Both the position numbers and the translations under genes were made by a program. The notes beneath the pieces were generated by a model that was not told where the DNA came from, made no database searches, and saw only the letters and a program-made list of their open reading frames with translations. From Nitrososphaerota archaeon (GTDB taxonomy: Archaea > Thermoproteota > Nitrososphaeria > Nitrososphaerales > Gagatemarchaeaceae): a DNA stretch of 64,000 nucleotides. Positions 1-7,214 of this stretch are shown in pieces (position 1 is the first letter of the stretch; each line of letters starts with the position of its first letter). The stretch lies in assembly GCA_028866945.1 (NCBI GenBank), contig JAGWHE010000002.1, forward strand, positions 1 to 64,000. The letters are read 5' to 3'.

Positions 1-935
1 AATGGAAGAGCGCAGCCGACCGCTCCCCCTTCCACGTCGAACTTGTCAGCAAGCTCCCCGAGGGAAAGAAGACCGAAATCCGCCTGCTGAAATCCTTCAT
101 GGACGGGGTCGGAGTGTACGGAGCCGAGATCCAGAGGAGAGGGTTCAGCGGCTACGTGGCCGAGGTCCTCGTCGCGAGACTGGGCGGTTTCAAGGAGGTG
201 CTCGATTGGTTCGCCGCCTACACTCCCCCGGCGGTAGGCAGGGCGTTCTCCCTCCCGGACCCCGTGGACGTAAGGAGGGACCTGGGCACAGCTGTCTCCG
301 GCGAAAGCCTCGGGCGCATGGTGCTCGCGTCCAGAGAGTTTCTAAGCACCCCGAGCCTGGCCTACTTTCACAGGATGTCAGGTAAGGAGCGCCCATCGGT
401 CCGAAGAGATGTGCTGGCCGTGGTCTTCTCCCACAAGGAGCTGAGCGAAGACACCCTCTGGGGGGAGCTGAGGAGGACCACGAGGCACATTGTAAGGAAC
501 CTCGAGCTCCGGGGCTTCGTGATTGCCAGGTCGATTGCCGCCTCGGACAACCGGACTTCTAGCGCCATACTTCTGATCCCCGAGTCAACGACCCTCCCCT
601 CAAAGGAGCAGCGGGTAGGCCCCACGGTCGACCGGCGGAAGGACCTTGACTCCTTCCTCGCCGCCAACTCGAAGGGGTCGAAGCTTGTCTGGGTTGATGA
701 CGACGCCAGGGTCCGAATCCTAGTCCCGCGCAGGTACGTCGAGCTGTCTCGGACGATTTCAGACCTCGTCAAGGGCAGGGCGGGCCCTGTGGGTGCCTCC
801 AAAGAGCTCGAGGCAGGGATGAAGAAGGGAGCAAGGGTGCTCTCCGGCAGTTCACTCGTCCGGGCCGCCTCCTCCGCCGGTTGGTTGAAGGATGGGATCA
901 GGGAAATCACGACCGATGCCATCGGAACGAGCTAG
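1..935 (+). CDS. cca: CCA-adding tRNA nucleotidyltransferase, C-terminal part (5' truncated by window edge)
   Basis: This is the end of an archaeal class I CCA-adding enzyme, which adds or repairs the 3' CCA of tRNAs. The reading frame is already open at base 3. It covers the central and tail domains, including an 'RSPFH' segment, then 'LLKSFMDGVGVYGAE' and 'GFSGYVAEVL', which are typical of archaeal CCA enzymes. The nucleotidyl-transfer head domain lies upstream of the window. About 311 residues are visible. An internal ATG at base 99 would cut through the conserved domain and is not the start. The next gene overlaps its 3' end. Neither of the two tRNA genes in the window encodes a complete 3' CCA, so this enzyme is needed to mature both. 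Confidence 0.9.
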   Translation, partial: WKSAADRSPFHVELVSKLPEGKKTEIRLLKSFMDGVGVYGAEIQRRGFSGYVAEVLVARLGGFKEVLDWFAAYTPPAVGRAFSLPDPVDVRRDLGTAVSGESLGRMVLASREFLSTPSLAYFHRMSGKERPSVRRDVLAVVFSHKELSEDTLWGELRRTTRHIVRNLELRGFVIARSIAASDNRTSSAILLIPESTTLPSKEQRVGPTVDRRKDLDSFLAANSKGSKLVWVDDDARVRILVPRRYVELSRTISDLVKGRAGPVGASKELEAGMKKGARVLSGSSLVRAASSAGWLKDGIREITTDAIGTS

Positions 936-1686
936 CCTCGGCCTACTGACCAAGACGCCGTACATCCGGGTGCTCACCTACCCGCGGGTCTCTCTCAAGG
1001 ACGCGAAGGCTCGGATAAGGCAGCTAAGGGCGCTGAAGGTGGACGAGCTCGTCTTCGAGGGCCCGTCGAAGGTCGGCAGGCTGGGGATCCTCGGGCTTGG
1101 GACGGTGGGAATCGTGGTGAAAGCGAGTTCAGGGGGCAGGCTCTTCGCGCTCAAGATCAGAAGGACCGACGCCAACCGCCCGGACATGGAAGACGAGGTC
1201 AGCCTGGCGGCCATGGCCAACAGGGTGGGGGTAGGCCCGAAGGTCTTCGCGCACAGCCGCGACATGATCCTGATGGAGCTGCTCGACTCGGAGGAGCTCA
1301 TCATTTGGCTGAGGGAGCTCAAGGGGGAGGGGAAGAGGGCCACGGTGAAGGCGCTGGTCCACTCGCTGCTCAACCAGTGCCGGACTCTGGACATCATGGG
1401 GATTGACCATGGGCAGCTGAGCGACCTTCGGAAGCACGCCGTGGTGTCCGGGGGTGAGCCTCGGATCATCGACTTCGAGTCCGCGAGCAGAGGCAGGAAG
1501 CCCAGGAACGTGACAGCCGCGACCCAGTACCTGTTCATCGGGGGCGCCCTGTCCCCCGCGCTTCGGAGGGCCCTGGGCATCAGAGACACGGAGAAGCTGA
1601 AGGGGCTCCTGGCGGACTACAAGAAGGACCTGACCGACTACTCGTACTCGAAGATACTCGAGAACCTGAAGCTGGCGCGCGGTTGA
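892..1686 (+). CDS. Small Ser/Thr-type protein kinase (COG2112-like)
   Basis: This 264-residue protein looks like the small archaeal predicted Ser/Thr kinases (COG2112 type). A glycine-rich turn 'GLGTVG' is followed about 15 residues later by a lysine in 'FALKIRR'. A hinge-like 'MILMELL' comes next, then a catalytic-loop-like 'IDHGQLSDLRKH' and a metal-binding 'IIDFE' segment. The HRD motif is degenerate (IDHGQL), as in RIO and other atypical kinases. The ATG at 892 overlaps the end of cca by 44 bases; an in-frame ATG at 916 is an alternative start. The overlap implies translation coupled to the CCA-adding enzyme. Its substrate cannot be read from the sequence. Confidence 0.7.
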   Translation: MGSGKSRPMPSERASLGLLTKTPYIRVLTYPRVSLKDAKARIRQLRALKVDELVFEGPSKVGRLGILGLGTVGIVVKASSGGRLFALKIRRTDANRPDMEDEVSLAAMANRVGVGPKVFAHSRDMILMELLDSEELIIWLRELKGEGKRATVKALVHSLLNQCRTLDIMGIDHGQLSDLRKHAVVSGGEPRIIDFESASRGRKPRNVTAATQYLFIGGALSPALRRALGIRDTEKLKGLLADYKKDLTDYSYSKILENLKLARG

Positions 1687-1708
1687 CGCACTCCGGCCTC
1701 GCCTAACC

Positions 1709-1714
1709 TTTAAA
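1709..1714 (+). promoter_or_regulatory. TATA-like box of tRNA-Pro
   Basis: TTTAAA lies about 28-33 bases before the first base of the mature tRNA. That is the expected archaeal TATA spacing for transcription starting at or just before the tRNA 5' end. It sits just after the stop of the kinase gene. Confidence 0.55.
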
Positions 1715-1741
1715 CCGACTCTGGCTTCGGCCCGACCCAGC

Positions 1742-1838
1742 GGGGCCGTAGTGTAGCTTGGTCCAGCATACCAGTGTGAGCAAACTCACGGTGAGCCTGG
1801 GGCGCTGGCGATCTCGGGTTCAAATCCCGACGGCCCCA
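1742..1838 (+). tRNA. tRNA-Pro (GGG) with a 21-nt intron at non-canonical position 30/31
   Basis: The acceptor arms GGGGCCG and CGGCCCC pair fully, with discriminator A. The D arm is GTGT/GCAT, and the T arm is TCGGG-TTCAAAT-CCCGA. The anticodon stem CCAGC/GCTGG forms only if bases 1775-1795 are removed. That leaves the loop CTGGGGC with anticodon GGG. The removed segment has its own hairpin (GTGAG, loop CAAA, CTCAC). A bulge-helix-bulge can be drawn: bulge AGT at 1773-1775, a four-pair helix of 1769-1772 with 1790-1793 (one G-T pair), and bulge AGC at 1794-1796. This predicts cuts at 1774/1775 and 1795/1796. The intron sits inside the 5' strand of the anticodon stem rather than at 37/38. A complete CCA tail is not encoded. 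Confidence 0.88.
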
Positions 1839-1918
1839 TCTCGATAGAGCACTTCTTGTCTCCACTTCCGGAGCGGATTCGGTCATTCGGTTATATCTGA
1901 GCGCATAGTCTGACGGCC

Positions 1919-2404
1919 GTGGGCAAGAAGACCATCCACCACATGGGCCTCGACGACCTCGTCGCCGTTAACAAGGCGGTCGTCGCGCTTACAGGCGAAA
2001 CCCACTCCTATTCCGAAGCCGACGGGAAGAAGCTTTCATCCCTGGTCAAGGAGGTCGAAGCCAGGGCCGACAACGTCTCCCCGGACGAAGCGATCCCGGA
2101 GAAGGCGTCGCTGCTCGTCTTCAAGATCGCCAGCGGCCAGTACTTCCACGCGGGCAACAAGCGGACCGCCCTGGTGTCCGGAGTGGCCTTCCTCCAGAAG
2201 AACGGGTACGCGCTGAACCTGAGGGACCCCGCCCTGGTGGACACGGTCGACAGGGTCGGCGTCGCTGCCGCTTCCCTCGACGACCTGTTCGCGGTCATAG
2301 GGAATCTCCTGTCGAAGACCAAGACAGACCGGAAGGGCTGGGACGGTGTGGTCGGAACAGTGGTGGACGCCAACAAAGACTTCCTGACCGGGCTGGCGGC
2401 CTAG
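1919..2404 (+). CDS. Doc/Fic-family protein
   Basis: This 161-residue protein carries the Fic/Doc core 'FHAGNKRTALVSGVAFLQKNGY'. It matches the Doc form of the Fic motif (H-x-x-x-GNKRTA), in which the usual second arginine is missing. Doc proteins phosphorylate EF-Tu; other Fic proteins transfer AMP. The substrate here is unknown. The GTG at 1919 is chosen because TTATAT at 1891-1896 sits about 26 bases upstream, giving a nearly leaderless start. No antitoxin-like gene (Phd/AbrB/MazE type) is visible on either side, so a classical toxin-antitoxin role is not supported. It lies alone between tRNA-Pro and the hydrogenase operon. Confidence 0.75.
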   Translation: MGKKTIHHMGLDDLVAVNKAVVALTGETHSYSEADGKKLSSLVKEVEARADNVSPDEAIPEKASLLVFKIASGQYFHAGNKRTALVSGVAFLQKNGYALNLRDPALVDTVDRVGVAAASLDDLFAVIGNLLSKTKTDRKGWDGVVGTVVDANKDFLTGLAA

Positions 2405-2492
2405 GTCTCACATTCTCACCCATAGGAAACGTCTCGACCTTTATCTGGCGCCCGAAGCCCGCGAAGCTTCGTTGGGGCATGGAGGAGAAGCT

Positions 2493-2515
2493 CAGGCGCG
2501 TAAATATCGCGCCTG
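2493..2515. promoter_or_regulatory. Perfect 8-bp inverted repeat around the TATA box of the hydrogenase operon
   Basis: The arms CAGGCGCG (2493-2500) and CGCGCCTG (2508-2515) are perfect inverted repeats. They flank the 7-base core TAAATAT (2501-2507). The core is the only good TATA-like box for hypA: its centre is 27 bases before the hypA ATG at 2531, so transcription should begin at or next to the start codon. A dimeric regulator bound here would cover both the TATA box and the BRE. That is a classic repressor position in archaea, and it probably controls the twelve-gene run from hypA to the M/N-like subunit. Confidence 0.6.
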
Positions 2516-2530
2516 CGAAAGGTTGGACGG

Positions 2531-2881
2531 ATGCACGAGTACGTCTACGCCGACAGGATCCTCCAGTCGGTGCTGGAAGATATCGGCAGGACGGGGAAGC
2601 CGTCCGCCGTCACCGTGGAGGTGGGGGAGATGCTCGGCCTCACGAGAGAATCGCTGACTTCGGCCTACGAACTCCTGTCGAAGGGGACCAGGGCGGAAGG
2701 CTCGAAGCTGAAGGTCAAGTTCGCGAAGGGGGCCGTGGAGTGCCCGAAGTGCGGCTTCCACGGGAGACTCCAGCTGAGTCGCCACCTCCACGCGGTGGAC
2801 CCGGCCTTCGCCTGCCCAAAGTGCGGGTCGTCCCTCAGGGTCTCGGCCGGACTGGGAGCTCGGTTGATCCGGGTAGAATGA
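2531..2881 (+). CDS. hypA: Hydrogenase nickel-insertion protein HypA
   Basis: HypA delivers Ni2+ to the large subunit of [NiFe] hydrogenases together with HypB. This 116-residue protein starts with the nickel-binding MHE motif. Near residues 74-98 it has the zinc site, two CPKCG motifs about 20 residues apart. The MHE N-terminus fixes the start at 2531, which agrees with the TATA box at 2501-2507 and implies a leaderless transcript. It is the first gene of the operon. The following protease gene overlaps it by 4 bases (ATGA). No hypB, hypD, hypE or hypF is in the window, so those must be elsewhere. Confidence 0.92.
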   Translation: MHEYVYADRILQSVLEDIGRTGKPSAVTVEVGEMLGLTRESLTSAYELLSKGTRAEGSKLKVKFAKGAVECPKCGFHGRLQLSRHLHAVDPAFACPKCGSSLRVSAGLGARLIRVE

Positions 2882-3381
2882 GCGAACAAAAGCTCGGCGG
2901 CGACTGGCGCAGCAAGCTCGACGTTGCCCTCGAGTTCAGCGGGACCATCGACCTGGTCGGGGTCGGGAACTCCATCAGAGGGGACGACGGGGTAGGCATC
3001 GAGATAGCGTCGAGCCTCCGTAGGAAGCTCCGTGGAGCCGGAGGGCTGAAGGTCCATCCGACTGCGCAGATGCCCGAGAGGCTGCTGTCGAAGCTCGCGT
3101 CGACCGCCCAAAGGGTCATCCTCTTCGACGCCGTGGAAGTTGACCGGCCCCCGGGGACCATAGTCTGCCGGAAGCTAGGCGAATCCAGGCACGGATTCTT
3201 CGCGACCCACAACGTCCCGCTGAACCTGGTACCGGGCCTGTCGGCACGGCTCGACGACTTCTACGTAGTCGGGGTCCAGCCGGAGTCCCTCGAGGTGAAG
3301 GAGGGGATCTCCCAAACGGCGCGAGCGGCGGCCGGGACCATAGTCGAGTTCCTCGTGGCAAGGTCGGAGGCGAGGAGATGA
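2878..3381 (+). CDS. Hydrogenase maturation protease (peptidase M52, HycI-like)
   Basis: This endopeptidase would remove the C-terminal tail of the [NiFe] large subunit after nickel insertion. The 167-residue protein has the M52 signature 'GVGNSIRGDDGVG' near residue 28, an internal acidic position in 'LFDAVE', and a histidine in 'FATHN'. These correspond to the nickel-sensing Asp/Glu, Asp and His residues of HycI/HybD. Its ATG overlaps the hypA stop (ATGA). The large subunit encoded at 4614-5849 keeps a 32-residue tail after its CxxC motif, so the enzyme has a substrate in the same operon. The next gene overlaps by 4 bases. Confidence 0.9.
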   Translation: MSEQKLGGDWRSKLDVALEFSGTIDLVGVGNSIRGDDGVGIEIASSLRRKLRGAGGLKVHPTAQMPERLLSKLASTAQRVILFDAVEVDRPPGTIVCRKLGESRHGFFATHNVPLNLVPGLSARLDDFYVVGVQPESLEVKEGISQTARAAAGTIVEFLVARSEARR

Positions 3382-3722
3382 CCGACTTCTTCGACTCCCT
3401 CCTGGGTCCGCTCATCATCGTGGCCGCGGACATTCTGGTCTTCCTCCTCGTGGGCCGGCTGGGGAAGCGCACGAAGGGGACAGGGACCAAGTACCAGCCC
3501 TTCACCGGAGGGGAGGGCTCTGTGCCCGCGAGGGGGGTCTACCAGTCGAGCCTCTTCATCTTCGCGGCCCTCTTCCTTGTTGTGGAGACCTTCGCGCTGC
3601 TCCTCGCCAGCTCCTTCGAAGCCGCTTCGTCCTACTACCCGCTCCTCTTCCTCCTGGGGGGAGGGAGCGTGATGACCGTCAGCGTCGTCTGGTTCCTGAC
3701 TGCCGGGGGTGGCAAGTTTTAG
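3378..3722 (+). CDS. NuoA-like membrane subunit of the hydrogenase complex
   Basis: This 114-residue protein has three predicted membrane segments, near residues 8-25, 55-77 and 85-107. The loop between the first two ('KYQPFTGGEG') corresponds to the loop of complex I subunit A/ND3 that reaches the quinone-site region. It is the first structural gene and is followed directly by B- and C-like genes, the position NuoA holds in nuo and fpo operons. Most group 4 hydrogenases of the Hyc, Ech and Mbh types have no subunit readily called NuoA, so its presence is informative. The sequence is too divergent to be certain, and the assignment rests partly on order and topology. Confidence 0.7.
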   Translation: MTDFFDSLLGPLIIVAADILVFLLVGRLGKRTKGTGTKYQPFTGGEGSVPARGVYQSSLFIFAALFLVVETFALLLASSFEAASSYYPLLFLLGGGSVMTVSVVWFLTAGGGKF

Positions 3723-4173
3723 GTCCGGGCTGACCCAGTGGGCCAGGAAGCGCTCCATCTGGGTCTTCCACGTCAACGCAGCCTCATGCAACGGCTGCGA
3801 CATCGAGATTCTCGCGGCCCTCACGCCGAGGTACGACGCCGAGAGGCTCGGGGTCGAGCTTGTGCCTAGCCCCAGGCACGCCGACGTGCTGCTGGTCACC
3901 GGCACCCTCAACCCGCTGATGCGCGACAGGCTCAAGACCGTCTACGAGCAGATGCCCGAGCCCAGACACGTGGTGGCCATCGGGGCATGCGCCCTGGGCG
4001 GAGGGGTCATGAAGGACTGCTACAACGTCGGCCATGGCATAGACGCGGCCGTCCCCGTCGACCTCTACATCCCTGGGTGCCCTCCCAGGCCTGAGGCAAT
4101 CATCTTCGGCATTCTCAAGCTGGTGACAGGGACCCCCGACCCTGTGATGGCAGGTGAGGCGCACGTCGGCTGA
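3709..4173 (+). CDS. [NiFe] hydrogenase small subunit (NuoB/HycG-like)
   Basis: This subunit carries the [4Fe-4S] cluster next to the nickel site and passes electrons between it and the ferredoxin-like subunit. In 154 residues it has CNGC (C27, C30), GAC (C94) and GCPPRPE (C124), the four proximal-cluster ligands. The first pair is spaced CxxC as in hydrogenases such as HycG. True complex I NuoB has two adjacent cysteines instead. The GTG at 3709 overlaps the previous gene by 14 bases, and the next gene starts inside its 3' end. Confidence 0.88.
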   Translation: MASFRSGLTQWARKRSIWVFHVNAASCNGCDIEILAALTPRYDAERLGVELVPSPRHADVLLVTGTLNPLMRDRLKTVYEQMPEPRHVVAIGACALGGGVMKDCYNVGHGIDAAVPVDLYIPGCPPRPEAIIFGILKLVTGTPDPVMAGEAHVG

Positions 4174-4621
4174 CCCCCTCCAGCGGCTGAGCGCAAAGCT
4201 CGGCGGGGCCCTGCATCCCGAGCGAAGGACCACCCTCCTGACCGTGGACCCTAGCAAGGTCGAGGAGGCGTGCCTGGGCGTGGCGTCCCTCCCGGGGCTC
4301 TACCACCTGAGCACGATCACCGGGGTGGACCTCGGCGACCAGATCGGGATCCTCTATCACTTCTGGGAGGGGAGGCGGTTCGTCACCGTGAAGACGGCGG
4401 TGCCCAAGACCGCTCCCCGGATCCGGTCGGTAGCCGGCGCCCTGCCGGCCGCCACTCTCTACGAGGCCGAAATCCAGGACCTCTTCGGAGTAGCCTTCGA
4501 CGGAAACCCCTACGCAGGCAAGCGGCTCCTCCTCCCGGACGACTATCCGGCAGAGGCGCCCCCGCCGATGAGAAAGGAGGCCGACCCGGAAAAGATCAGG
4601 AGGATGATGAAGCTTGAGTGA
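4154..4621 (+). CDS. NuoC-like 30-kDa subunit
   Basis: This 155-residue protein matches the complex I 30-kDa family (NuoC; N-terminal part of HycE). The conserved run 'SVAGALPAATLYEAEIQDLFGVAFDGNPYAGKRLLLPDDYP' region, near residues 95-137, holds the family motif E-x-x-D-x-F-G. It is a separate gene rather than fused to the large subunit as in HycE, which is the complex I/Fpo arrangement. The GTG start at 4154 lies inside the preceding gene (20-base overlap), and the next gene starts 8 bases before its stop. Translational coupling is therefore likely. Confidence 0.87.
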   Translation: MRRTSADPLQRLSAKLGGALHPERRTTLLTVDPSKVEEACLGVASLPGLYHLSTITGVDLGDQIGILYHFWEGRRFVTVKTAVPKTAPRIRSVAGALPAATLYEAEIQDLFGVAFDGNPYAGKRLLLPDDYPAEAPPPMRKEADPEKIRRMMKLE

Positions 4622-5849
4622 CGCCCCAGCGGGCGACCGGAAGGAGACAGGCGCCGGCCTCATGCAGTACTCCCCCGAGGGCATGATGCCCTTCGGGCCG
4701 GTGCACCCGTCTCTGAAGGAACCCGAATACTTCAAGCTCATACTCGAAGGCGAGAAGATCGTCCAGGTCGTCCCACGCATCGGCTACGTCCACAGGGGCA
4801 TCGAGCGGGCAGCCCAGGAGCGGACCTGGGTGAAGGACATCTACCTGTTCGAGAGGATCTGCGGGATCTGCAGCTTTGCCCACAGCATCTCCTTCACCCA
4901 GGCGGTGGAGTCGATGTCGCCCTTCGAGGTCCCCGACCGGGCCCGGTACATCCGGGTAGTGGTCGCCGAGCTAGAGAGGATTCATTCCCACCTGCTCTGG
5001 CTCGGGCTCGTCGGACACTGGGCAGGCTTCGACACCCTGTTCATGTGGGTCTGGAAGGACAGAGAGCACGTCCTGGACCTGGAAGAGGGGATCACCGGCA
5101 ACAGGGTGCACAAGTCATACTCGACCTTCGGCGGGGTCAGGAAGGACCTCCCGGAAGGCATCGGTGCGAAGGTGACCGCCGAGCTCGGCTACATCGAGAA
5201 GCGGGTCGCCTACTACAAGGACCTGGTCCAGTCGGAGCAGACCCTGACGGTCAGGACGAGGGGGGTGGGGCGGATATCTCAGGACACGGCCAGGAAGCTC
5301 TCGCCCGTGGGGCCGCTCCTCCGCTGCACAGGCATCGGGAGGGACGTGAGGACCGAGGATCCCTACGCCGCCTATGACGAGGTCCGGCCCGAGGTCCAGA
5401 CTTCGAAGGATGGGGACATCGCATCTCTCCTCGTGCTGAGGCTCAACGAAGTCCTCGACTCCTGCAGGATGGTCAAGGAGGCCCTGGAGAAGATCCCGTC
5501 AGGTCCATTCAAGGTCCCGTTCCCCAGGACCGTCCCCGAAGGGGAGGCGGCCTTCCACGTGGAGGCGCCCCGGGGGGAACTCTTCTACTTCGTGAAGTCC
5601 GCCGGGGGGAGTGTCCCGGAGAGGGTGAAGATACGGACGCCGACCATGGCCAACCTCCTCACCGCCACGGAGATGCTCAAAGGCCAGACCCTGGCAGACG
5701 TCCCGGTGGTCCTCACCGGGATGGACCCCTGCTTCGGCTGCATGGACCGGGTCTCCGTCTTCGATGTCGACAAGTCCAAGGAGTGGTCCCTCAGTGGCGA
5801 AGAACTTCGCGACTACGGCATAGAGTACTATCGGGGGAGGCGCGGTTGA
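4614..5849 (+). CDS. Group 4 [NiFe] hydrogenase large (catalytic) subunit, NuoD/HycE-like
   Basis: This is the nickel-binding subunit that makes or uses H2. In 411 residues it has the N-terminal ligand motif RICGIC (C83, C86) and the C-terminal motif DPCFGC (C373, C376). All four nickel ligands are therefore present. In complex I NuoD and in Fpo these positions are not all cysteine. After MDR379 a 32-residue tail (VSVFDVDKSK onward) resembles the tail of HycE that HycI removes, so this should be made as a precursor and clipped after R379 by the protease encoded at 2878. The start is TTG 4614, overlapping the C-like gene; ATG 4662 is an alternative. The framework otherwise follows the 49-kDa/NuoD family. 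Confidence 0.93.
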   Translation: MSDAPAGDRKETGAGLMQYSPEGMMPFGPVHPSLKEPEYFKLILEGEKIVQVVPRIGYVHRGIERAAQERTWVKDIYLFERICGICSFAHSISFTQAVESMSPFEVPDRARYIRVVVAELERIHSHLLWLGLVGHWAGFDTLFMWVWKDREHVLDLEEGITGNRVHKSYSTFGGVRKDLPEGIGAKVTAELGYIEKRVAYYKDLVQSEQTLTVRTRGVGRISQDTARKLSPVGPLLRCTGIGRDVRTEDPYAAYDEVRPEVQTSKDGDIASLLVLRLNEVLDSCRMVKEALEKIPSGPFKVPFPRTVPEGEAAFHVEAPRGELFYFVKSAGGSVPERVKIRTPTMANLLTATEMLKGQTLADVPVVLTGMDPCFGCMDRVSVFDVDKSKEWSLSGEELRDYGIEYYRGRRG

Positions 5850-6814
5850 CCCCCGTCCAGCTCGCAGAGCTCCTCCTGTTCCCCGGACTGACGTTCTTCG
5901 TCTGGCTTGCCTTCCTCTTCGAATGGCTGGAAAGGAAGACGGCAGCCAGGATGCAGGGGAGGCTCGGGCCTGTCGTCGCCGGCCCATTCGGAATCCTGCA
6001 GCCCGTGGCCGACTTCTTCAAGCTAGCCTCGAAGGAGGAGATAGTCCCTTCCGAGTCCGACCCCTTCGTCCTCCGGTGGGGCCCCGCGCTCTACTTCGCA
6101 GCCCCCGCCATCGGCATCGCGTTCATCCCTGTCCTCGGCTACCAGTCCGTCCTCTACCACCCGCTCGACCTCCTCTTCATGTTCTTCGTCCTCGGCTTCT
6201 CCACCCTCATGGCGGGGCTCCTCGGGTACGCCTCGGCGGGGAGGTACGCGACCATCGCCATGGGGAGGCTCGTGGTCCAGTACACCAGCTACGAAGTCCC
6301 ACTGCTGATCTCCATGGTGACTCCCGCGGTCCTGGCGGGGAGCCTCTCGCTGCAGGGGGTCGCCCAAGCCCAGGCCCCTCTCTGGTACATCTTCCTCGCT
6401 CCGATGGCTTTCGCCGTCTTCATCCTCGCTTCCCTCGCCGAGCTCGAGAAGCCCCCCTTCGACATCCCCAGCGCGTCGACGGAGATCGTGGGGGGATGGA
6501 TGACCGAGTTCTCCGGGAACGCCCTTGCCTACGTGAAGCTGACAAAGAACCTGAGCTACGTCTTCCTTTCGGCCCTCGCCGTCACACTCTTCCTGGGGGG
6601 CGCAGGCGGTCCAGTGCTTACCGCGGACTCGGACGTCCAGGCGCTCGCCTACGTCTGCTACTTCTTGCTGAAGCTCTTCGCGGTCGGCTTCCTCATCTTC
6701 GCCATCAAGACCGGGCTGGCGCGTGTCCGCATAGACCAGGCGGCGAAGGTTTTCTGGACCGTCGTCACCCCGCTGAGCCTCGCGCAGCTGGCCCTGGTGA
6801 TCCTCCTCAGGTGA
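5846..6814 (+). CDS. NuoH-like membrane subunit
   Basis: This 322-residue integral membrane protein has about eight predicted segments. It holds the NuoH/HycD signatures 'EWLERKTAARMQGRLGP' near residue 25 and 'LAELEKPPFDIPSASTEIVGGWMTEFSG' near residue 200, which carry the glutamates and lysine at the junction of the peripheral and membrane arms. It anchors the hydrogenase module and links electron transfer to ion movement. TTG 5846 overlaps the large-subunit stop by 4 bases (TTGA) and gives a normal N-terminus. An upstream ATG in the same frame would run 63 bases into the previous gene and is less likely. Confidence 0.9.
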   Translation: MTPVQLAELLLFPGLTFFVWLAFLFEWLERKTAARMQGRLGPVVAGPFGILQPVADFFKLASKEEIVPSESDPFVLRWGPALYFAAPAIGIAFIPVLGYQSVLYHPLDLLFMFFVLGFSTLMAGLLGYASAGRYATIAMGRLVVQYTSYEVPLLISMVTPAVLAGSLSLQGVAQAQAPLWYIFLAPMAFAVFILASLAELEKPPFDIPSASTEIVGGWMTEFSGNALAYVKLTKNLSYVFLSALAVTLFLGGAGGPVLTADSDVQALAYVCYFLLKLFAVGFLIFAIKTGLARVRIDQAAKVFWTVVTPLSLAQLALVILLR

Positions 6815-6815
6815 G

Positions 6816-7214
6816 ATGATGCCACGAAAGAAGCTCGGCGGCGCCCTGGGGGAGATGTTCAAGACCGCCCTCGAGCCCCCAGTCACCGAACAGTACCCCT
6901 TCGGAAGGAAGGTGGTCGCTGAGAGGTTCAGGGGGAGGCTGGACGTCGACCCTGTGAAGTGCACCGGGTGCAGCGTCTGCGAGGTCGTCTGCCCCGCCGG
7001 CGTGATCACCATGGTCCCCGTGGGGAAGAAGACCATCGGGAGCCGCGAGGTGGAGGTGAAGAGGCCTTCCTTCGACCTCTACACCTGCATATCGTGCGGC
7101 CAGTGCGTGGACGACTGCAGGTTCGGCGCCCTTACCCTCACCCACGACTTTGAGCTGGCTGTCTTCGACAAGAAGTCGCTGATAATGAAGAAGGCGTTGC
7201 AGGTTGGCAAGTGA
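6816..7214 (+). CDS. NuoI-like 2x[4Fe-4S] ferredoxin subunit
   Basis: This 132-residue protein carries two classical [4Fe-4S] motifs: C49-x2-C52-x2-C55-x3-C59 followed by a proline, and C91-x2-C94-x2-C97-x3-C101. Both match NuoI/FpoI and the ferredoxin-like subunits of Mbh and Ech. It is the likely entry point for electrons from reduced ferredoxin. No NuoE, NuoF or NuoG (NADH module) and no FpoF is present in the window. The start ATG is 1 base after the H-like gene's stop, preceded by GGTGA. Confidence 0.9.
   Translation: MMPRKKLGGALGEMFKTALEPPVTEQYPFGRKVVAERFRGRLDVDPVKCTGCSVCEVVCPAGVITMVPVGKKTIGSREVEVKRPSFDLYTCISCGQCVDDCRFGALTLTHDFELAVFDKKSLIMKKALQVGK

Noticed and set aside
1742-1838. tRNA-Leu (GAG) without an intron
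   Set aside because: Reading the loop directly leaves no proper anticodon stem or long variable arm; removing 21 bases gives a clean tRNA-Pro.
2479-2877. An N-terminal extension in the same frame upstream of the maturation protease
   Set aside because: It is the shadow of hypA in another frame; the ATG at 2878 overlaps the hypA stop and gives a normal protease start.
4614-5849. Complex I NuoD (quinone-reducing) rather than a hydrogenase
   Set aside because: Both CxxC nickel motifs and the cleavable tail are present, and hypA, hypC and the protease are nearby.
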